Shown here: positions 11,871 to 23,309 of the stretch, in pieces | Position numbering within the stretch: the stretch's first letter is position 1 | Layout: each line of letters begins with the position of its first letter | Assembly (NCBI GenBank): GCA_029204225.1 | Contig: CM055106.1 | Coordinates: 44,119,003 to 44,183,002, forward strand | Length of the DNA: 64,000 nt | From: Diphasiastrum complanatum | Taxonomy: Eukaryota; Streptophyta; Lycopodiopsida; Lycopodiales; Lycopodiaceae | Direction: 5' to 3' | Program-made: the position numbers and the translations under genes | Notes under the pieces: generated by a model | The model's input: only the letters and a program-made list of their open reading frames with translations | Databases searched by the model: none | What the model was told of the DNA's origin: nothing

Positions 11871-12477
11871 TGTCAAATTTCAAAGTAAAGGACCAAATTT
11901 GATCTACAAATGATCACAAAGAGTGATTGGTAGCTTGGGATCTTGATCTATATCAAGACTAGCTTCCAAATCTAGCTTCTACTTGACAATCTTTGTGATT
12001 CCAAGCAAGAACAATCAAATAATGATGACCCATGGCTTCACATGTGTGAAGTATAGCTACTGTACAGGCCTGATAACAGAGAAATAGTTTACTAAACATT
12101 TACTAAGCATTCATCCACAAAGAAAGTACTTAAGAGAGTGTAAACACTTAGATTGCTTCACAAACCAATGTTCTCATCATTAGCTCAATAATGGGTCCAT
12201 CATGGATCAAGTACATAATCATCATAATCTCTTTCTAAGCTACATCCAGCACGTGTGGGACAACTCATTGTACTTATCCACATCCACTTTGGATAAGATC
12301 TATCAAGTTTGACACATCATCCATTGGTGGTTTGTGTTGACCTTCTAGATTCCTACAATCTAGGACCTAACTCCTATAATTTAGGAGATGTCATATTTGA
12401 CTCAAATGAGAGTTAATCAAAATGGATATGATGGAAATTGTCAAATTTTGGTGAATTCATGGTCATTTTCTTGTGTC
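11871..12477 (-). repeat. Family I 5' LTR (start approximate)
   Basis: The LTR end is fixed by the primer site at 11859-11870. The start is uncertain; a TGACACAAG near 12477 on the minus strand is the best candidate. It carries CACATGTGTGAAG followed by TACTGTAC, similar in order to family J LTRs. Bases 11268-11858 between primer site and gag are untranslated leader. Confidence 0.6.
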
Positions 12478-12689
12478 AAGTAGATCTTGAAGATGGATTA
12501 ATAAAACTTGCTTGACTTATGGAGTCATGTGGTGCTGGATTAGTATCATTGATGTACTCACTTACTCATGGATATCCACTGTTTGATGTTTTCTTGTGGC
12601 AAGATGGAGTTTGATGGTGGATACATGGCAACAAAGGACAAAGAGTAAGAAGACATGCAAGCAAATTCATTTACATTCTATGTGATTCT

Positions 12690-12893
12690 TCATGTCATAT
12701 TGAAGTGATATGTCAATATTTTGTGAGGCAACAAGTCATTACAAAGGAGTTGGAGCTTCAACATGTGTCCTCAAGGGAATGTGTAGGTGATATCTTCACC
12801 AAAGCATTGAAAAAGGACTTGTTCATAAAGCATAGGACTTCACTTGGAGTGCTATCAAAGTATATGCTAAAACTGGTTGAAGAGGGAGTGTGA
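12690..12893 (+). pseudogene. Copia RNase H C-terminus (family J)
   Basis: The plus strand encodes the tail of copia RNase H: HIEVICQYFVRQQV, ELQHVSSRE, DIFTKALKKDLF, then KLVEEGV and a stop that overlaps the start of the LTR. It represents the last ~65 codons of the polyprotein; all upstream pol is missing or replaced by the family I LTR. GAAGAGGGAG just before the LTR is the polypurine tract. Confidence 0.85.
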
Positions 12894-13442
12894 GAAATTC
12901 AACTGGTTTAGTCATATTTGCTACATTTGTGTATTTGGCAAATTGAGGCCAACTTTATATTAGACTTAGAGTTTTACTTTTCAAAGTTATATTAGTCTAA
13001 ATGCATTTGAATAAACACTTTTGGAACATGTGGGAAAGATTAGAAGTTGAGTTTGAGTAGATTCAAATTTGAATGTTGGGTACATTGAATCTAGTCCTAA
13101 AACTAGTAGGGTTTTCTCATTCATGCTTATACATGGTTCTCTTGGGTTCTACTATCCATTGGTGGACTATACTTGTGATATCTTGCAATTCTGTGTGTAG
13201 AATGGTCAATATTTGCTATTTTCAGGTTCACATGTGTGAAATACAGTAGGGTACTATTGTTGTACGTAAAGTAGCTTCTACGTATGTTTTGATTCATGTT
13301 TGATCAAGATCTATTAGAGTTTGCATCTCATTTTGTGTGTAGATGCTGATTTTTCTACATTGGCAAGATTGGTGATTTGTTGTTCTTCTAATCCAAGATC
13401 ATTTTATAGATTTAGATCTTTGTGGATTTGAAATCTTTCACA
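12889..13442 (+). repeat. Family J 3' LTR (554 bp)
   Basis: It begins TGTGAGAAATTC after the polypurine tract and ends ATCTTTCACA. Close relatives lie at 40930-41547, 43805-44458, 46902-47039 plus 47165-47424, and 63320-63945. It holds CACATGTGTGAAAT and a short deletion where other copies carry the TATAAAAGG box. Confidence 0.85.
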
Positions 13443-14660
13443 AATTATATCCAACATAGAATCACTTGATCTACTTTTTTTTTATTGAACCACGTCACAT
13501 TACTGGCTACAGAAAATACTTTCAGTGGCTGACCAAAAGAATCACCACCATTTGCAAAATGTAGAGCTGAAGAGAACAAGCTTATGAGTATCATCAAAAC
13601 TAGTAAAGTGTCATGATAAAAGAATGATTCTTCTTGAACTTTCTTCCAAAAATGATTTGTTCTTGGATGGAATGAGGCCAATACCTAGCACAATATCCAT
13701 CAAATCTTCATAGTTATCAAGGACTCCATCCCTGCCTTCCATATTGAGTAGTTGCTTGCATTTAGCCTATCATTGCTGCCAAAAACAAACCTGCTTGGTT
13801 TGCGACTTGAAGAAGATTGATCCACTTTGATCCTTGATAGATGTCTAAATGTGACTTGTTCATTTCAAACCTTACAAGTCAACCTTACTTCTATTACAAT
13901 CATGAACCTAGTTGACTAGCATGCTAGAAATGGGCAATTTTTTCTCGCAAAGTAGAACGAAACTCAATGGACAGAAATGGAACCCAACCAAGTGTTCTCT
14001 AAAACTTTGAATGCATAAGTTACCAAACTATTATAGTATCATGTTGTCAAGTAAAAACTATCTATGATATAATTGATTGGTAGAGAAATTTCATTCAGTA
14101 GAAACTTTTATGTAATTTTGTCAAATCTTATGGACTTTTATATCCACTAGGTAGGTGGATACTATCAATAATGGACGTAACTTTTCTACAATGCAACTAA
14201 TTTCTATTTTAATTCATGAAAATTTAGGAGTGATTTAAGGTATATGCATCAACTTTTTAGTGAACTTTGCACTTGGGTAAAACTTTATGGGTGGAAGCTC
14301 CTTGTATAACATTTATGAGGAGTTTTTATGGGCTGAAACTCAACTTAAAACAAAATAAGTCATAATATGTCAAAAAGAAAGATAATGTCACTTTGAGTTT
14401 CATAATATGTAATCATAATACAAACAAGTTTTAAAAGAAATTTTGCAAAAAGATAAGAACTTCTATTGATTTAGTCTAATCATGGACACATGCCTCCATG
14501 GAACATTTAATGCCACTTTTGGAAATTTTCTTGTATATCAAGCTTCATGGCTGCAATTCAACAACATTTTGGGAAACTCAATGTTCATTATTTGGACAAC
14601 ATTGTAGACAAAAGGCTCTTACAAAAAAAAATCTTATTTAAGAATTTCAAAAGTCACACT
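13443..14660. other. 1.2 kb without a recognisable gene
   Basis: AT-rich DNA. A 78-codon minus frame (13445-13681) has a hydrophobic stretch but no family I recognise and no splice context. No retroelement motifs are seen. Confidence 0.5.
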
Positions 14661-14664
14661 ATAT

Positions 14665-14697
14665 GGTGGAAGGGCCCTTTCTTGCGGCCCTTCCACC
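14665..14697. repeat. Perfect 12-bp stem hairpin
   Basis: GGTGGAAGGGCC (14665-14676) and GGCCCTTCCACC (14686-14697) are exact inverted repeats around a 9-base loop, in an otherwise AT-rich setting. A further inverted pair (GGTGAAC / GTTCACC) lies just downstream. Confidence 0.85.
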
Positions 14698-14735
14698 CTT
14701 GTCGGGTGAACGGACCTTGAATTGCTGCCGTCGCC

Positions 14736-14847
14736 TGTTCACCTCAACAAGAGGGCCTACAAAAGGGCCTCCTTTTCCCTTCCCCCTCCCCTGTTCACCT
14801 CAACAAGGGGGCCTCTAAAAGGGCCTCCTTTTCCCTTCCCCCTCCCC
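14736..14847. repeat. 56-bp tandem duplication, GC-rich
   Basis: Units 14736-14791 and 14792-14847 both begin TGTTCACCTCAACAAG and end TTCCCCCTCCCC, with only a few substitutions. It is directly downstream of the hairpin at 14665. Confidence 0.9.
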
Positions 14848-15978
14848 GAAAAGAAAAATCTCCCTCCCCCACTTGCACTTCTTTGAACAATATGCTCCCC
14901 ATAATATATATGCACACCTGCATTCCTTTGCAGAGTGTTCAAGCATGCGAAAAGATACACACTAAAATGTGAAGCAAATTCTTTGCAAGCTGATATCATT
15001 TTCCTGCAGCCAGTAAGGACCTTATGTTCTTCTAGTTAGGAGTGCAGTGTGAATAAAGATTAATGAGAAAATGACTCTTTAGCTTGAAAAATCCATTTAA
15101 CCGTCACTCGGGTCTGCATTCGGATGACATTCCACTTTTCACTTTTCTGGACCCACCACCCACTTTCAACCTCACTCCTCTTGCCCAACCCACCTCGCCC
15201 CACGCGCCATCACTTCGTCATCGCCATTTGTTACACGAGTAGGACATCTGAGCTTCTGGGAGCTCCTCTCTTGCGAAGAATACACCCAGCCTTAATCCAC
15301 ATTTCTGTTGAAGTATAACTCACTCCAATTTAAAAATTGAAGCACAAATCTACTTACCTTGTGTGAAAATGAGTATCTGCATCAGTACAACCGAATATTT
15401 AGATGACGATAAAGCTGGGCGTGCAATGGCCAAGTTTATTTTATAAAAGGGAAAAGTGGATCAGTGAAATTTTGGATAAAAAGTTCGAGCAGGCCTCTTA
15501 TAGCAAAAAGTTTTCGCTTGACAATGGCACGGGAGCAATTGTTATTAGTTGGTAAGTTTATCTTCAGGCATTAGGAATATTCCTGGGAGGAGGAAAAGTG
15601 ACTTACCTTTTATAGAAAATGATAACTTCGATGGTGATGTATGGCGCACACACAAAGAATATTGCTCGGCGATGCTTCCATTATCGATCTGGAGGCAGCA
15701 GATCTGTGCAAGTAGAGAAACTACTTGAGCTGCAAGCTCAAAACATAGCAGAAAAAGCTTTATATGTAGCAATCCATTCAACAGAAGCATTTTCTTCAAA
15801 TGCTCTTTTCCATCATGATAGTGCAAGTAGTCCAGCATCTCAAAACGCTGGGATATTTCTGAGAAGCTGGTTATTTACTGAAGAATTACGTAACACAATT
15901 TTGAACATTCTATTCTAATAGCTTGAAACTTGAATATTTGATTCAGTTTTCGGGATTCTACTTCTCCTAGACATCGAT
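14848..15978. other. No confirmed gene; one exon-like stretch
   Basis: A plus-strand open stretch at 15568-15726 encodes a non-repetitive, protein-like sequence (IPGRRKSDLPFIENDNF, VWRTHKEYC), preceded by TTATCTTCAG, a plausible splice acceptor, and followed by CAAGTAGAG, a possible donor. I do not recognise the family. Nothing else is supported. Confidence 0.3.
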
Positions 15979-16045
15979 GTTTTGATCCTAAACACTGTAT
16001 GTTTGACAATTTCGGGATCCTAAACACTGTATGTTTTGACAATTT
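15979..16045. repeat. ~32-bp imperfect tandem duplication
   Basis: GATCCTAAACACTGTATG followed by TTTGACAATTTC occurs twice in a row, differing by one inserted T. Confidence 0.85.
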
Positions 16046-16126
16046 CAAAATTTAGAGGCAATACCAGGTTTCTTTTCAAACGGCTGGGCATTATTTGAAT
16101 AGTAAGAAAAAAGTTTCCGCAAAATT

Positions 16127-16612
16127 GACAACCTTTCACAGAAGTCCATCATCCATGATAGCACGTTAAAAGTAAACAAAACATTCATATCGAAATATCA
16201 ATATTCAGTTCACCAGGGGACTATCAGTGCCTATAATTGTCTCTAAAAACAGATTGTATAAGTCGCAGATTATAACACATCATAGGACTAAATATTGTTC
16301 TGCGGCGAACTTTTTGAGAAGCATTGATAACTGCAGAAGCATTAATTAGCTAGCAGCAAGAAACCAATTCATCCGCTTGCTTTTGTATTGATCTAACAAT
16401 ACAACAGAATGATTTGCTATACATTTTCCAACCCCGCACAGACTTCAAGACTTTAACTCCAATTAAGGAGTTTAATTCAGAAAAGGAATCTTGATACAAG
16501 TCTTAAAAGGCATCATTAAAATGCAGTGGAAAAGATTTAGTACGATTCAAATTCAAGCTCGATTCGATATCCTCTCTTCCTAGGAAATTAATGGTCACCA
16601 TTCACACCATAG
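16127..16612 (-). pseudogene. Duplicate of the MYB gene 3' end
   Basis: This block aligns, diverged but colinear, with 16627 to about 17062, which is the MYB 3' flank plus the last ~35 codons of its final exon. Shared landmarks in order: CAACC-TTCACAG-AGTCCATCA, GATTGTAT(A/G)AGT, GAGAAGCATTGATAACTGCAG, GATCTAAC, CTGATACA or TTGATACA(A/G)GTCTT. The part matching the C-terminus is frame-disrupted, so it encodes nothing useful. It is best read as an old tandem duplication of the terminal exon and 3' UTR, immediately downstream of the gene. Confidence 0.75.
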
Positions 16613-16951
16613 TTTCTAGTATTCTACACAATTGGCAACCGTTCACAGCAGTCCATCACGATAAAACATCAATTCCTCATTTCAACATGGGAGTACCGTG
16701 CCTATTGTAATATATAAACTGATTGTATGAGTTACAAATTACATTACATCATAGGATTAATTGCGCATCCAGCAAGTGACCTGCTTGAGAAGCATTGATA
16801 ACTGCAGGCGCATCAACTAGCTTACAGCTCGACGATACATGCATCCGTTCCTTGGCATGGATCTAACGTCCATACAGCAAATATGACAATCTGCTATACA
16901 ATTTTCAGTATCTGAGAGACTTAAGTCCAAGTTTCAAAATAGGAGTTTAAA

Positions 16952-18715
16952 TCAGAGCAAAGAATCCTGATACAGGTCTTGAAATACGTGATCCAGACTG
17001 TAGCGAGCTTCATCACCACTTCCGAGAAAGTTAAGTAGCCACCATTCAAAGTTCGCCAAGTTTTCCTGGAAATCCAAATGGTTTGTACTGCATTCAGACA
17101 CATTCCAAAAATCTGATTCGGTAAAAGGTTCTGCTGTCCCCAAATCCGCAACTGTCGATTTGTCCACACAATTCCATATCTCTCTTTCTATAGGATCATC
17201 TGACAAGAAGAGCTGTCCAGAATGGAGTGTGCGTGCATGACCAGAATCTTCAGAAAAGTAAAAATATTCACCGTCACTTAATGTTACTTTATGAGTCGAA
17301 ACTTTTTCCATTTCTGAAGAAGGTAATATGATCATAGAATTTTCTTGTTCTGAGAGAGAGAACTTTCCGGCTGGAAATAAGGAGTTGCACTCAACAAGAT
17401 TACTATAATTCTCTATGTCTGGTGGCAGAGAATTCGATGATGAAATAGTTACAATGGCGCGAATGCTGGAAGTAGTACAATCAGAAGAAGATGAGGTGCA
17501 TTTTGATGAGTCCCAAAAATCACTAACGACTGATGAAGGCGGTCCAAGATACACAGTGCTTATGGACACGGGCTTTTCTAAGTGCAAATAGCCTAGACGG
17601 TTGTCTCTGTCAGGCTGAATTTCAAGGGAATCAGAACTCAGTGAGGAAATGGAATAGTAGTTTATCACAGGATCCAAACACTTCACCTTCTCTGAGTAAT
17701 CGCTTCTGTTGTCATGTGAGCCATACGTCGAGGACGCTTCGCTGCTATTTTTACTAAGCTCATCGTCTGATCTAACAGGAGAAGCCTTTCTTGCAAAATC
17801 TTCTTCACTGTCCAATACAATAGGTGCTGGTGCGTAAAGCGTTTCTCCCTGGTGATCACAATGTGGTCCAAGAAAAGCCAACGCAGATTGAGAGCCTTCA
17901 TTGGGGTTTTCGGTAATAGGAGCTTCATTGATACGCATCGGATTCAAAACATTCAAAGGCTGACAATTGTAACGATCAGCTTTCGTATGCTTTGGATCTG
18001 AACTATTCAGCCGCTTATGAGTTTTAGGATCGATACCTTTTCTGGCCAATTTCTTGCTTAAGTGCGTGTTCCAGTAATTTTTAATCTCGTTATCCGTTCT
18101 GCCGGGCATCCTCGCTGCAATCAGAGACCATCTGCATCAAAACTGATTAATAATTTCTTCAAGGGACTACCGACAGTCGTGATAATCAAAATCGTCATTG
18201 CAAGTACAAACTGAGTAATCTCTTCATGTAACTTTACAAAAACGAAGGGATACCGATTTCCGAGGAGTGAATGCAGTGTAATGATCAAATCTTCCTCGTC
18301 CTCAGAAATATTGCCTCGTTTCACAGTTGGGCGCAGATAATTCACCCACCTCAATCTGCAGCTCTTACCACATCTCAGCAAACCTGCCAAAAGTGAAAAA
18401 GTTAAGAACGTTAAAAGCAGCATTGAGAATTTTAGAAGTTTTACTGCTTTGAGATACGTAATTTAGTGCACTAAGTTTGTTGCGGATGTAGGTCCACGGC
18501 GCAGGATATGCTCATATACGCTTAACGTGTATAATGTGAATCAATTTGTCAATTAAAGCAGTAATTCAGATACAGAACACACCTGCTGCTTCGGGTAGAC
18601 CTCTCCAGCACCCTTCGCCATGTGCCTGGATATGCTTGGCAAGAAGAGCATCCTCTTCTGGAGTCCAAGGGCCTCTGTTTAGTCCCACTTTCGAACAGCA
18701 CGGTGCACGGCCCAT
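16952..18715 (-). CDS. R2R3-MYB transcription factor, three exons
   Basis: Sequence-specific nuclear DNA-binding regulator. Coding exons on the minus strand: 18715-18583, 18383-18254, 18131-16952 (1443 nt, 480 codons plus stop), joined by GT-AG introns of 199 and 122 nt at the two standard plant R2R3-MYB positions. The start is MGRAPCC, the usual plant MYB N-terminus; an upstream in-frame ATG would add 32 residues unlike the family. Repeat R2 has W17, W37 and W57; R3 has I70 in place of the first Trp, then W89 and W108, with [14 protein letters not shown] and [10 protein letters not shown] after it. R3 resembles flavonoid-type MYBs ([13 protein letters not shown]), but the bHLH-contact motif has Thr80 where Arg or Lys is normal. 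Residues 130-480 are Ser/acid-rich, low in conserved motifs, and end in an acidic/aromatic segment that could activate. No frame damage is seen. The target pathway is unknown. Confidence 0.95.
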
Positions 18716-18847
18716 CGTTTGAACGGAGCGACTCTGCTCTCGACTATAACATGCAATAGTATGACATTCACGACGTGGTCTGGCGTATCTACCAAACGAT
18801 TTTGGATCCAATCAAAGATCAGACAAAATTTACAAATGTTCCTTGCC

Positions 18848-18854
18848 TATATAT
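18848..18854 (-). promoter_or_regulatory. Candidate TATA box of the MYB gene
   Basis: The minus strand reads ACAATATATAGGCAAGG about 135 bases before the MYB start codon, the right place for a TATA box with a ~100-base 5' UTR. An ACGTGG core lies between them (18774-18779 on the plus strand). Inferred from position only. Confidence 0.35.
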
Positions 18855-19019
18855 TGTACTAGACTCAATAGGTCCGCGAACTTCACCAAAAGGTCGACAA
18901 CCACAGAACTTGCTTACCAGAGAGAAGAATCCAGCTCTATTGTATGGCAGAAACTTTGATCTGCTGAATCTCTTAATTACCTTCATATCGCTGCGAGGTC
19001 TGAAACCTGCCTGTTGGTA

Positions 19020-20640
19020 GCCTTCCTTCGTCAATGAAAGACACCGGGGGTCATGCAAGAGGAATTCCATGACAACGATGGGGATTATCAGTTAAAGCGC
19101 AACCAGTAAAATCAAAGGTTGAAATTCTGGTTTGCGATCGGGGACATCGGTAGATGCTAGAATAGACAACGCAGCAGAGGTTATAAGAAATGTGACAGAT
19201 GCTGCAGCGTCCTCGAACAAATCCGCTGCTTCCTTACGATCCAGCATACTCCCTCCCTGGGCATCTGTATGTCGTTGCTGTACGAGAGAAAACGAGGGGG
19301 GGTATGGGAAATAGACGCAGACGGGATGGGAGGACGAGAAGCGCCACCGCCCAGGTGGCGCCGACATCTAAAGCGACAACATATAGCGAGTACTGACGGG
19401 AGGCGCAAGGGCTGCAGACAAGACGCGCAGAGGCGGCAGACAAGAGGCTTGCAGACCAGGAAGCATGGGACGTAAGCAAGTGCTCACAAGGAACCGGCAA
19501 AAGTCCATTAACCAACAAATTCATTTTAAATTTAGCAAAAATTAAAAAATTAAATTAAATTAAAAGAGTAAAAAATATACTATCTTAAAAATGGAATGAT
19601 TTAGGTTTTTTAGTCAAACTTTAACACTGGTGGAACTAAAAGTTTGCAAAAAGAAAGAACCGTCCAATGAGAAACGGGAGTGAAATAACCAAATCTTCGG
19701 AAAAAAAAAAGAAAAGGAAAGAGATGATGAGCTAATGACGTGATTGGATTCGAAAAAAAGAAGGAAAGAGATGATGAGCTAATGACGTAATCTGCTCTCT
19801 CATGAGTTAATGACATAACTTGCTCTCTCATGGTATTAACAAATAAATGGCGTATAGGCCATGACCCCAGCTACTTTGGCAATGAAAACTCTATTTGTTT
19901 TATGTTTGATCATAACAAGATGTTCAATATCTTAATTCTAGAGCTTTGTAGGCAAGGTCTTGCTATTTTAGTGTTGGGCTTTGACCTACTTGTGTTTGTC
20001 TTTTATTTTCTTCTCTTTTGAGTTTTTAAGAAAACATTGTAGGTAATCTTTTTGAAAGCATGGCCTCTCTTTTTTGCAAGCAAAAAAAAAAAGATGTCTT
20101 TCTTGTCATTATAGATTTTCTCATAATCTCATTGCCATAGTTACAAGGTTCGAGTCCACATAGGACCCACATGAAAATCTCAATGGCATTTATGTTTTTG
20201 TATGAAGAGCTAATGATGAACCTATTAAGGCTTGCGTTTTACGTTTGAGGAAGCAATCTACCTCTATATGGTGTGAAAATTTTCTCTAGGAGAATGATTT
20301 TGTAGCTGTGAAAATTCAATAGTTAGAAGATTTGAGTGGCAGATTTATGTGCTAGATCGACTTTGTAGTTGTGAAGATTGAAGTGGCAAATTCATTTGCC
20401 AACAACATTCCTAGGTTCTAAAAATCTTGTGGTAGGAAATATTTAGAAAAGCTTATACACGAGTTATGGTTTTCTTATATTTTCGAACGATTCATCACTC
20501 ACACTTCATGCAACCATAGAGATTGCCTAGGAATTGTTGGAAATCCACAATCGATTCTAGAGACCATAACTCCAAAAGAAAACAAGAAAGTCCATAGGAG
20601 TCTGAAGATGTAGACTCCTGCTTGTTTGAAACATGTCACC
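19020..20640. other. MYB upstream region and AT-rich spacer
   Basis: 19130-19490 is relatively GC-rich, with several overlapping short frames on both strands, none with a recognisable product; it may be distal promoter. 19715-19831 holds short tandem duplications (GGAAAGAGATGATGAGC twice, then TGCTCTCTCATG twice). Nothing else is recognised. Confidence 0.4.
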
Positions 20641-20651
20641 AAATTCACGTC

Positions 20652-20655
<4 letters not shown>

Positions 20656-20738
<83 letters not shown>
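20656..20738. repeat. Compound microsatellite (CT)n(TA)n(TG)n
   Basis: A short CT run, about eleven TA units and about 26 TG units in succession. Apparent reading frames across it are artefacts. Confidence 0.98.
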
Positions 20739-20740
<2 letters not shown>

Positions 20741-20802
20741 GCGAACAAGTTTTGTATCGCGGACGGATTTGATTCTTTTGAATTTTCTTGTGCGAAAGCT
20801 TG

Positions 20803-21320
20803 CAGAATCCTAGACACGCGACTACAGATCACAGAATGGAACTCATTCTAGCAATCAAGACAACAGAAAACAAGGAGATGCACAAGAGAGAGTAACTATA
20901 TTATCAGTTTGATTTTTAGAGCGAGATGATCAGTGTCTCGCTCGTTTGCGGCCTGACACTCTGCTCTTTCACTATATTCTGCTCGTTGGCAGACTTTCAC
21001 TCACAGCTATTTCGTTTTTCTTTCTTTTATGCTCTACTCTCGCACACTATTCTTTCTCTTGTTATTTTATGTTGATCTAGAATTTCATTTATATCTCCAT
21101 TGCATGGAGTTTACAAGATAGCTAAACAGAAAAATTACAAGAGTAGTTAACGCTAATCAACTAGTTAGTTACTCGTTGTTATTGCTAACTGCTTCAGCTG
21201 AGCGTGAAGTTCAAAGCTCCACGCTCGTTGAGCTGCCAGTTGGTAGCGCAAAAGATTTTCTTTCGTTTTCTTTTCGTTTCGTGTCGTGTTGTGTCTTTTG
21301 GTCCTGGAGGCATGTTTGAC
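20803..21320 (-). repeat. LTR-like repeat C, copy 1
   Basis: Aligns with 28620-29091 in the same orientation: GCGACTACAGATCA, GCGGCCTGACACTC, TTGG(C/T)AGACTTTCA, TTTACAAGATAG, AACTAGTTAGTTA and GCGTGAAGT in order. On the minus strand GAGATATAAATGAA (near 21090) looks like a TATA box, so it reads as an LTR on that strand. Exact ends, primer site and partner LTR are not visible. Confidence 0.65.
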
Positions 21321-21421
21321 TTTCACGAATCATTACGTTTGACTTTCGCGAATTGTTCGCCATTCGACCTTCGCTTCGTGTCGCGTCGCGGCAAAGTTGC
21401 AATAGTTCACAATTTTTGACA

Positions 21422-21537
<116 letters not shown>

Positions 21538-21569
21538 AATGCGACCTTCTAAACGTCTTGTTGACAATT

Positions 21570-22246
21570 AGTGTAGATGAAATAAGCTTAACAATGGTGT
21601 TAGTCCTAACCCTTCGAAGATTTCGGAGTCTAGTTCATGTTGAAGCATGCTAGAGTCTCCTCCAAGTAGTGTTTTGGCCTATCTTGGTGGTGAAGTTGAG
21701 AGCAATTCTACAAGCTACTTCTATCCTCTTTCTCATACATTGAAATCAAGGTTGGAGGCATTAGGGTCTCTTTCATTAAACGCTTTTAAGCAGGACACAT
21801 CTAGCAATGATGGAGTGACACTTGATTTATGACCCCTCTTACTCTCCTTGTTTCCTCAACTTGTAACACTATTATGGACATATTTCTATCTAATACTTGT
21901 TAATCAACCATTGCTTCATCTATTCTTCATTTGTCACAAATTTTTGGGGTAGCAAAGTATTGATTTTTCCATCTTATATATGGAGTTTGATGGGACCTTA
22001 CAGGCAAATGTGTTTATTATGATTGTTTCATTTTTGTGAAATTTTTTCTTGTGATGGCTATGTTCAATGATGTGTATCAAAATCTATTTTGAAATGCAAC
22101 AAACTTGCCCTGATGAAAAATGCAGATAGCTGCCAATATGCAGGTTTTATATGTGTCTATATATACCATGAAAATAGTGTGTGGAAAGAGATAATTCCAT
22201 GTTGAATGCATTGCATGTTTGACATGTGCACAAAAAAAGTTAGAGG
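21570..22246. other. Spacer without a recognisable gene
   Basis: AT-rich, with no long frame and no retroelement motif on either strand, up to the LTR start at 22247. Confidence 0.5.
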
Positions 22247-23168
22247 TGTTGGATTTCTATCCTCTCCATCCCTATTCTCTGCTAATCTAGATCCATTCAT
22301 TGAGCTGTTGTAAATATTTGCACAGTCACATGCTCTGTAGAAATACATTTGTTTCCTGACAGTCTGCAAAAATATAAAGGAATCGATGACAGTGTTATCC
22401 GATAGTTCGGCCACCTCTTCTTTGTTGGCCACCTTCTCTTATTCGGCTATCATCGATTGTTCAGCCATACCCGATTGGTCGGTCATCCTAGACCATTTGG
22501 GCAGATTCTCTTATTCAGTCTATCTCGAACAATCAACCACAATTTTAACTATTAGGCGTACAAACAAGCACACACACGTCACGACCAAACAAAATCAAAA
22601 GTTGTCTGACGATGACTGTTAATAGCCTGTAGTGCCTTAACCTAATTGTAAATTATGGATTAACTATTCTTTAATTAGTTAGTCATGTGTATATATCCAG
22701 CAACTTATCAGTTGTTTCGTTAGCTGAATTCTCTATTTATCGAGAGCGCAATTGTCTTGTTCTTTCTCTCTATTATTACAGAATATCATCTCAAAAAGAA
22801 CGCCTCTCTGTCTGCATTCAGATTGTATTTTGTAGACTAATCTGTCAATGTTCCAGCAATTTAAGTTGTGTATACTGAATGCTTATTCATTTTATTGTCA
22901 GATAGATTCATTCTCACAGATTAAATTCTTCATAGATTATATTGTCTCATGTCACTAATAGCACTACTCGATCTGTTGTTCTAATAAACGTACCCAAACC
23001 GCTTCTGCAAAGCTAAATCTGATAAACAAGATAATTTGTGCATGGCTATGGAGTCAACTGTTTAGATCCAGTGACTTCGAAGTTGTGAATTTGATAGACG
23101 TAGTTGCATGTACTGAGGATTCCCCGCTCGTTTCTCTCTGTCTGATGGGAAGTACACCAAATCCAACA
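22247..23168 (+). repeat. Family B 5' LTR (~920 bp)
   Basis: It starts TGTTGGATTTCT and ends ATCCAACA directly before a decayed primer site (TGATATCTCAGCC, 23169-23181; intact form TGGTATCAGAGCC). TGTATATATCCAGC near 22687 is a plausible TATA region. Partial copies lie at 31260-31890 (plus), 39038-39156 (minus) and 57985-58117 (minus); family O (62037-62936) is a related LTR of similar length. Confidence 0.75.
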
Positions 23169-23309
23169 TGATATCTCAGCCTTTACTTTCATTTCAATAC
23201 GTATTTAGAGCTGACATCATCAGAACGATCATTTTGATATAGTGTAGACAATAGCTATAATTATTTTCAGTCACATTAATGTACTATCTGTATTATACTC
23301 ATCCCGAAA

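Noticed and set aside
13445-13681. 78-codon minus frame with a hydrophobic segment, possible secreted peptide
   Set aside because: No start context, no homologue recognised, and the hydrophobic run is not at the N-terminus.
19092-19524. Several overlapping 60-96 codon frames in the GC-rich stretch upstream of MYB
   Set aside because: They overlap on both strands, have biased composition and match no family; more likely promoter or UTR sequence.
20622-20851. Overlapping 60-90 codon frames across the TG and TA runs
   Set aside because: They are simple-sequence translations (alternating Cys-Val or Tyr-Ile) with no coding meaning; the same applies to 21211-21571 and 58189-58395.
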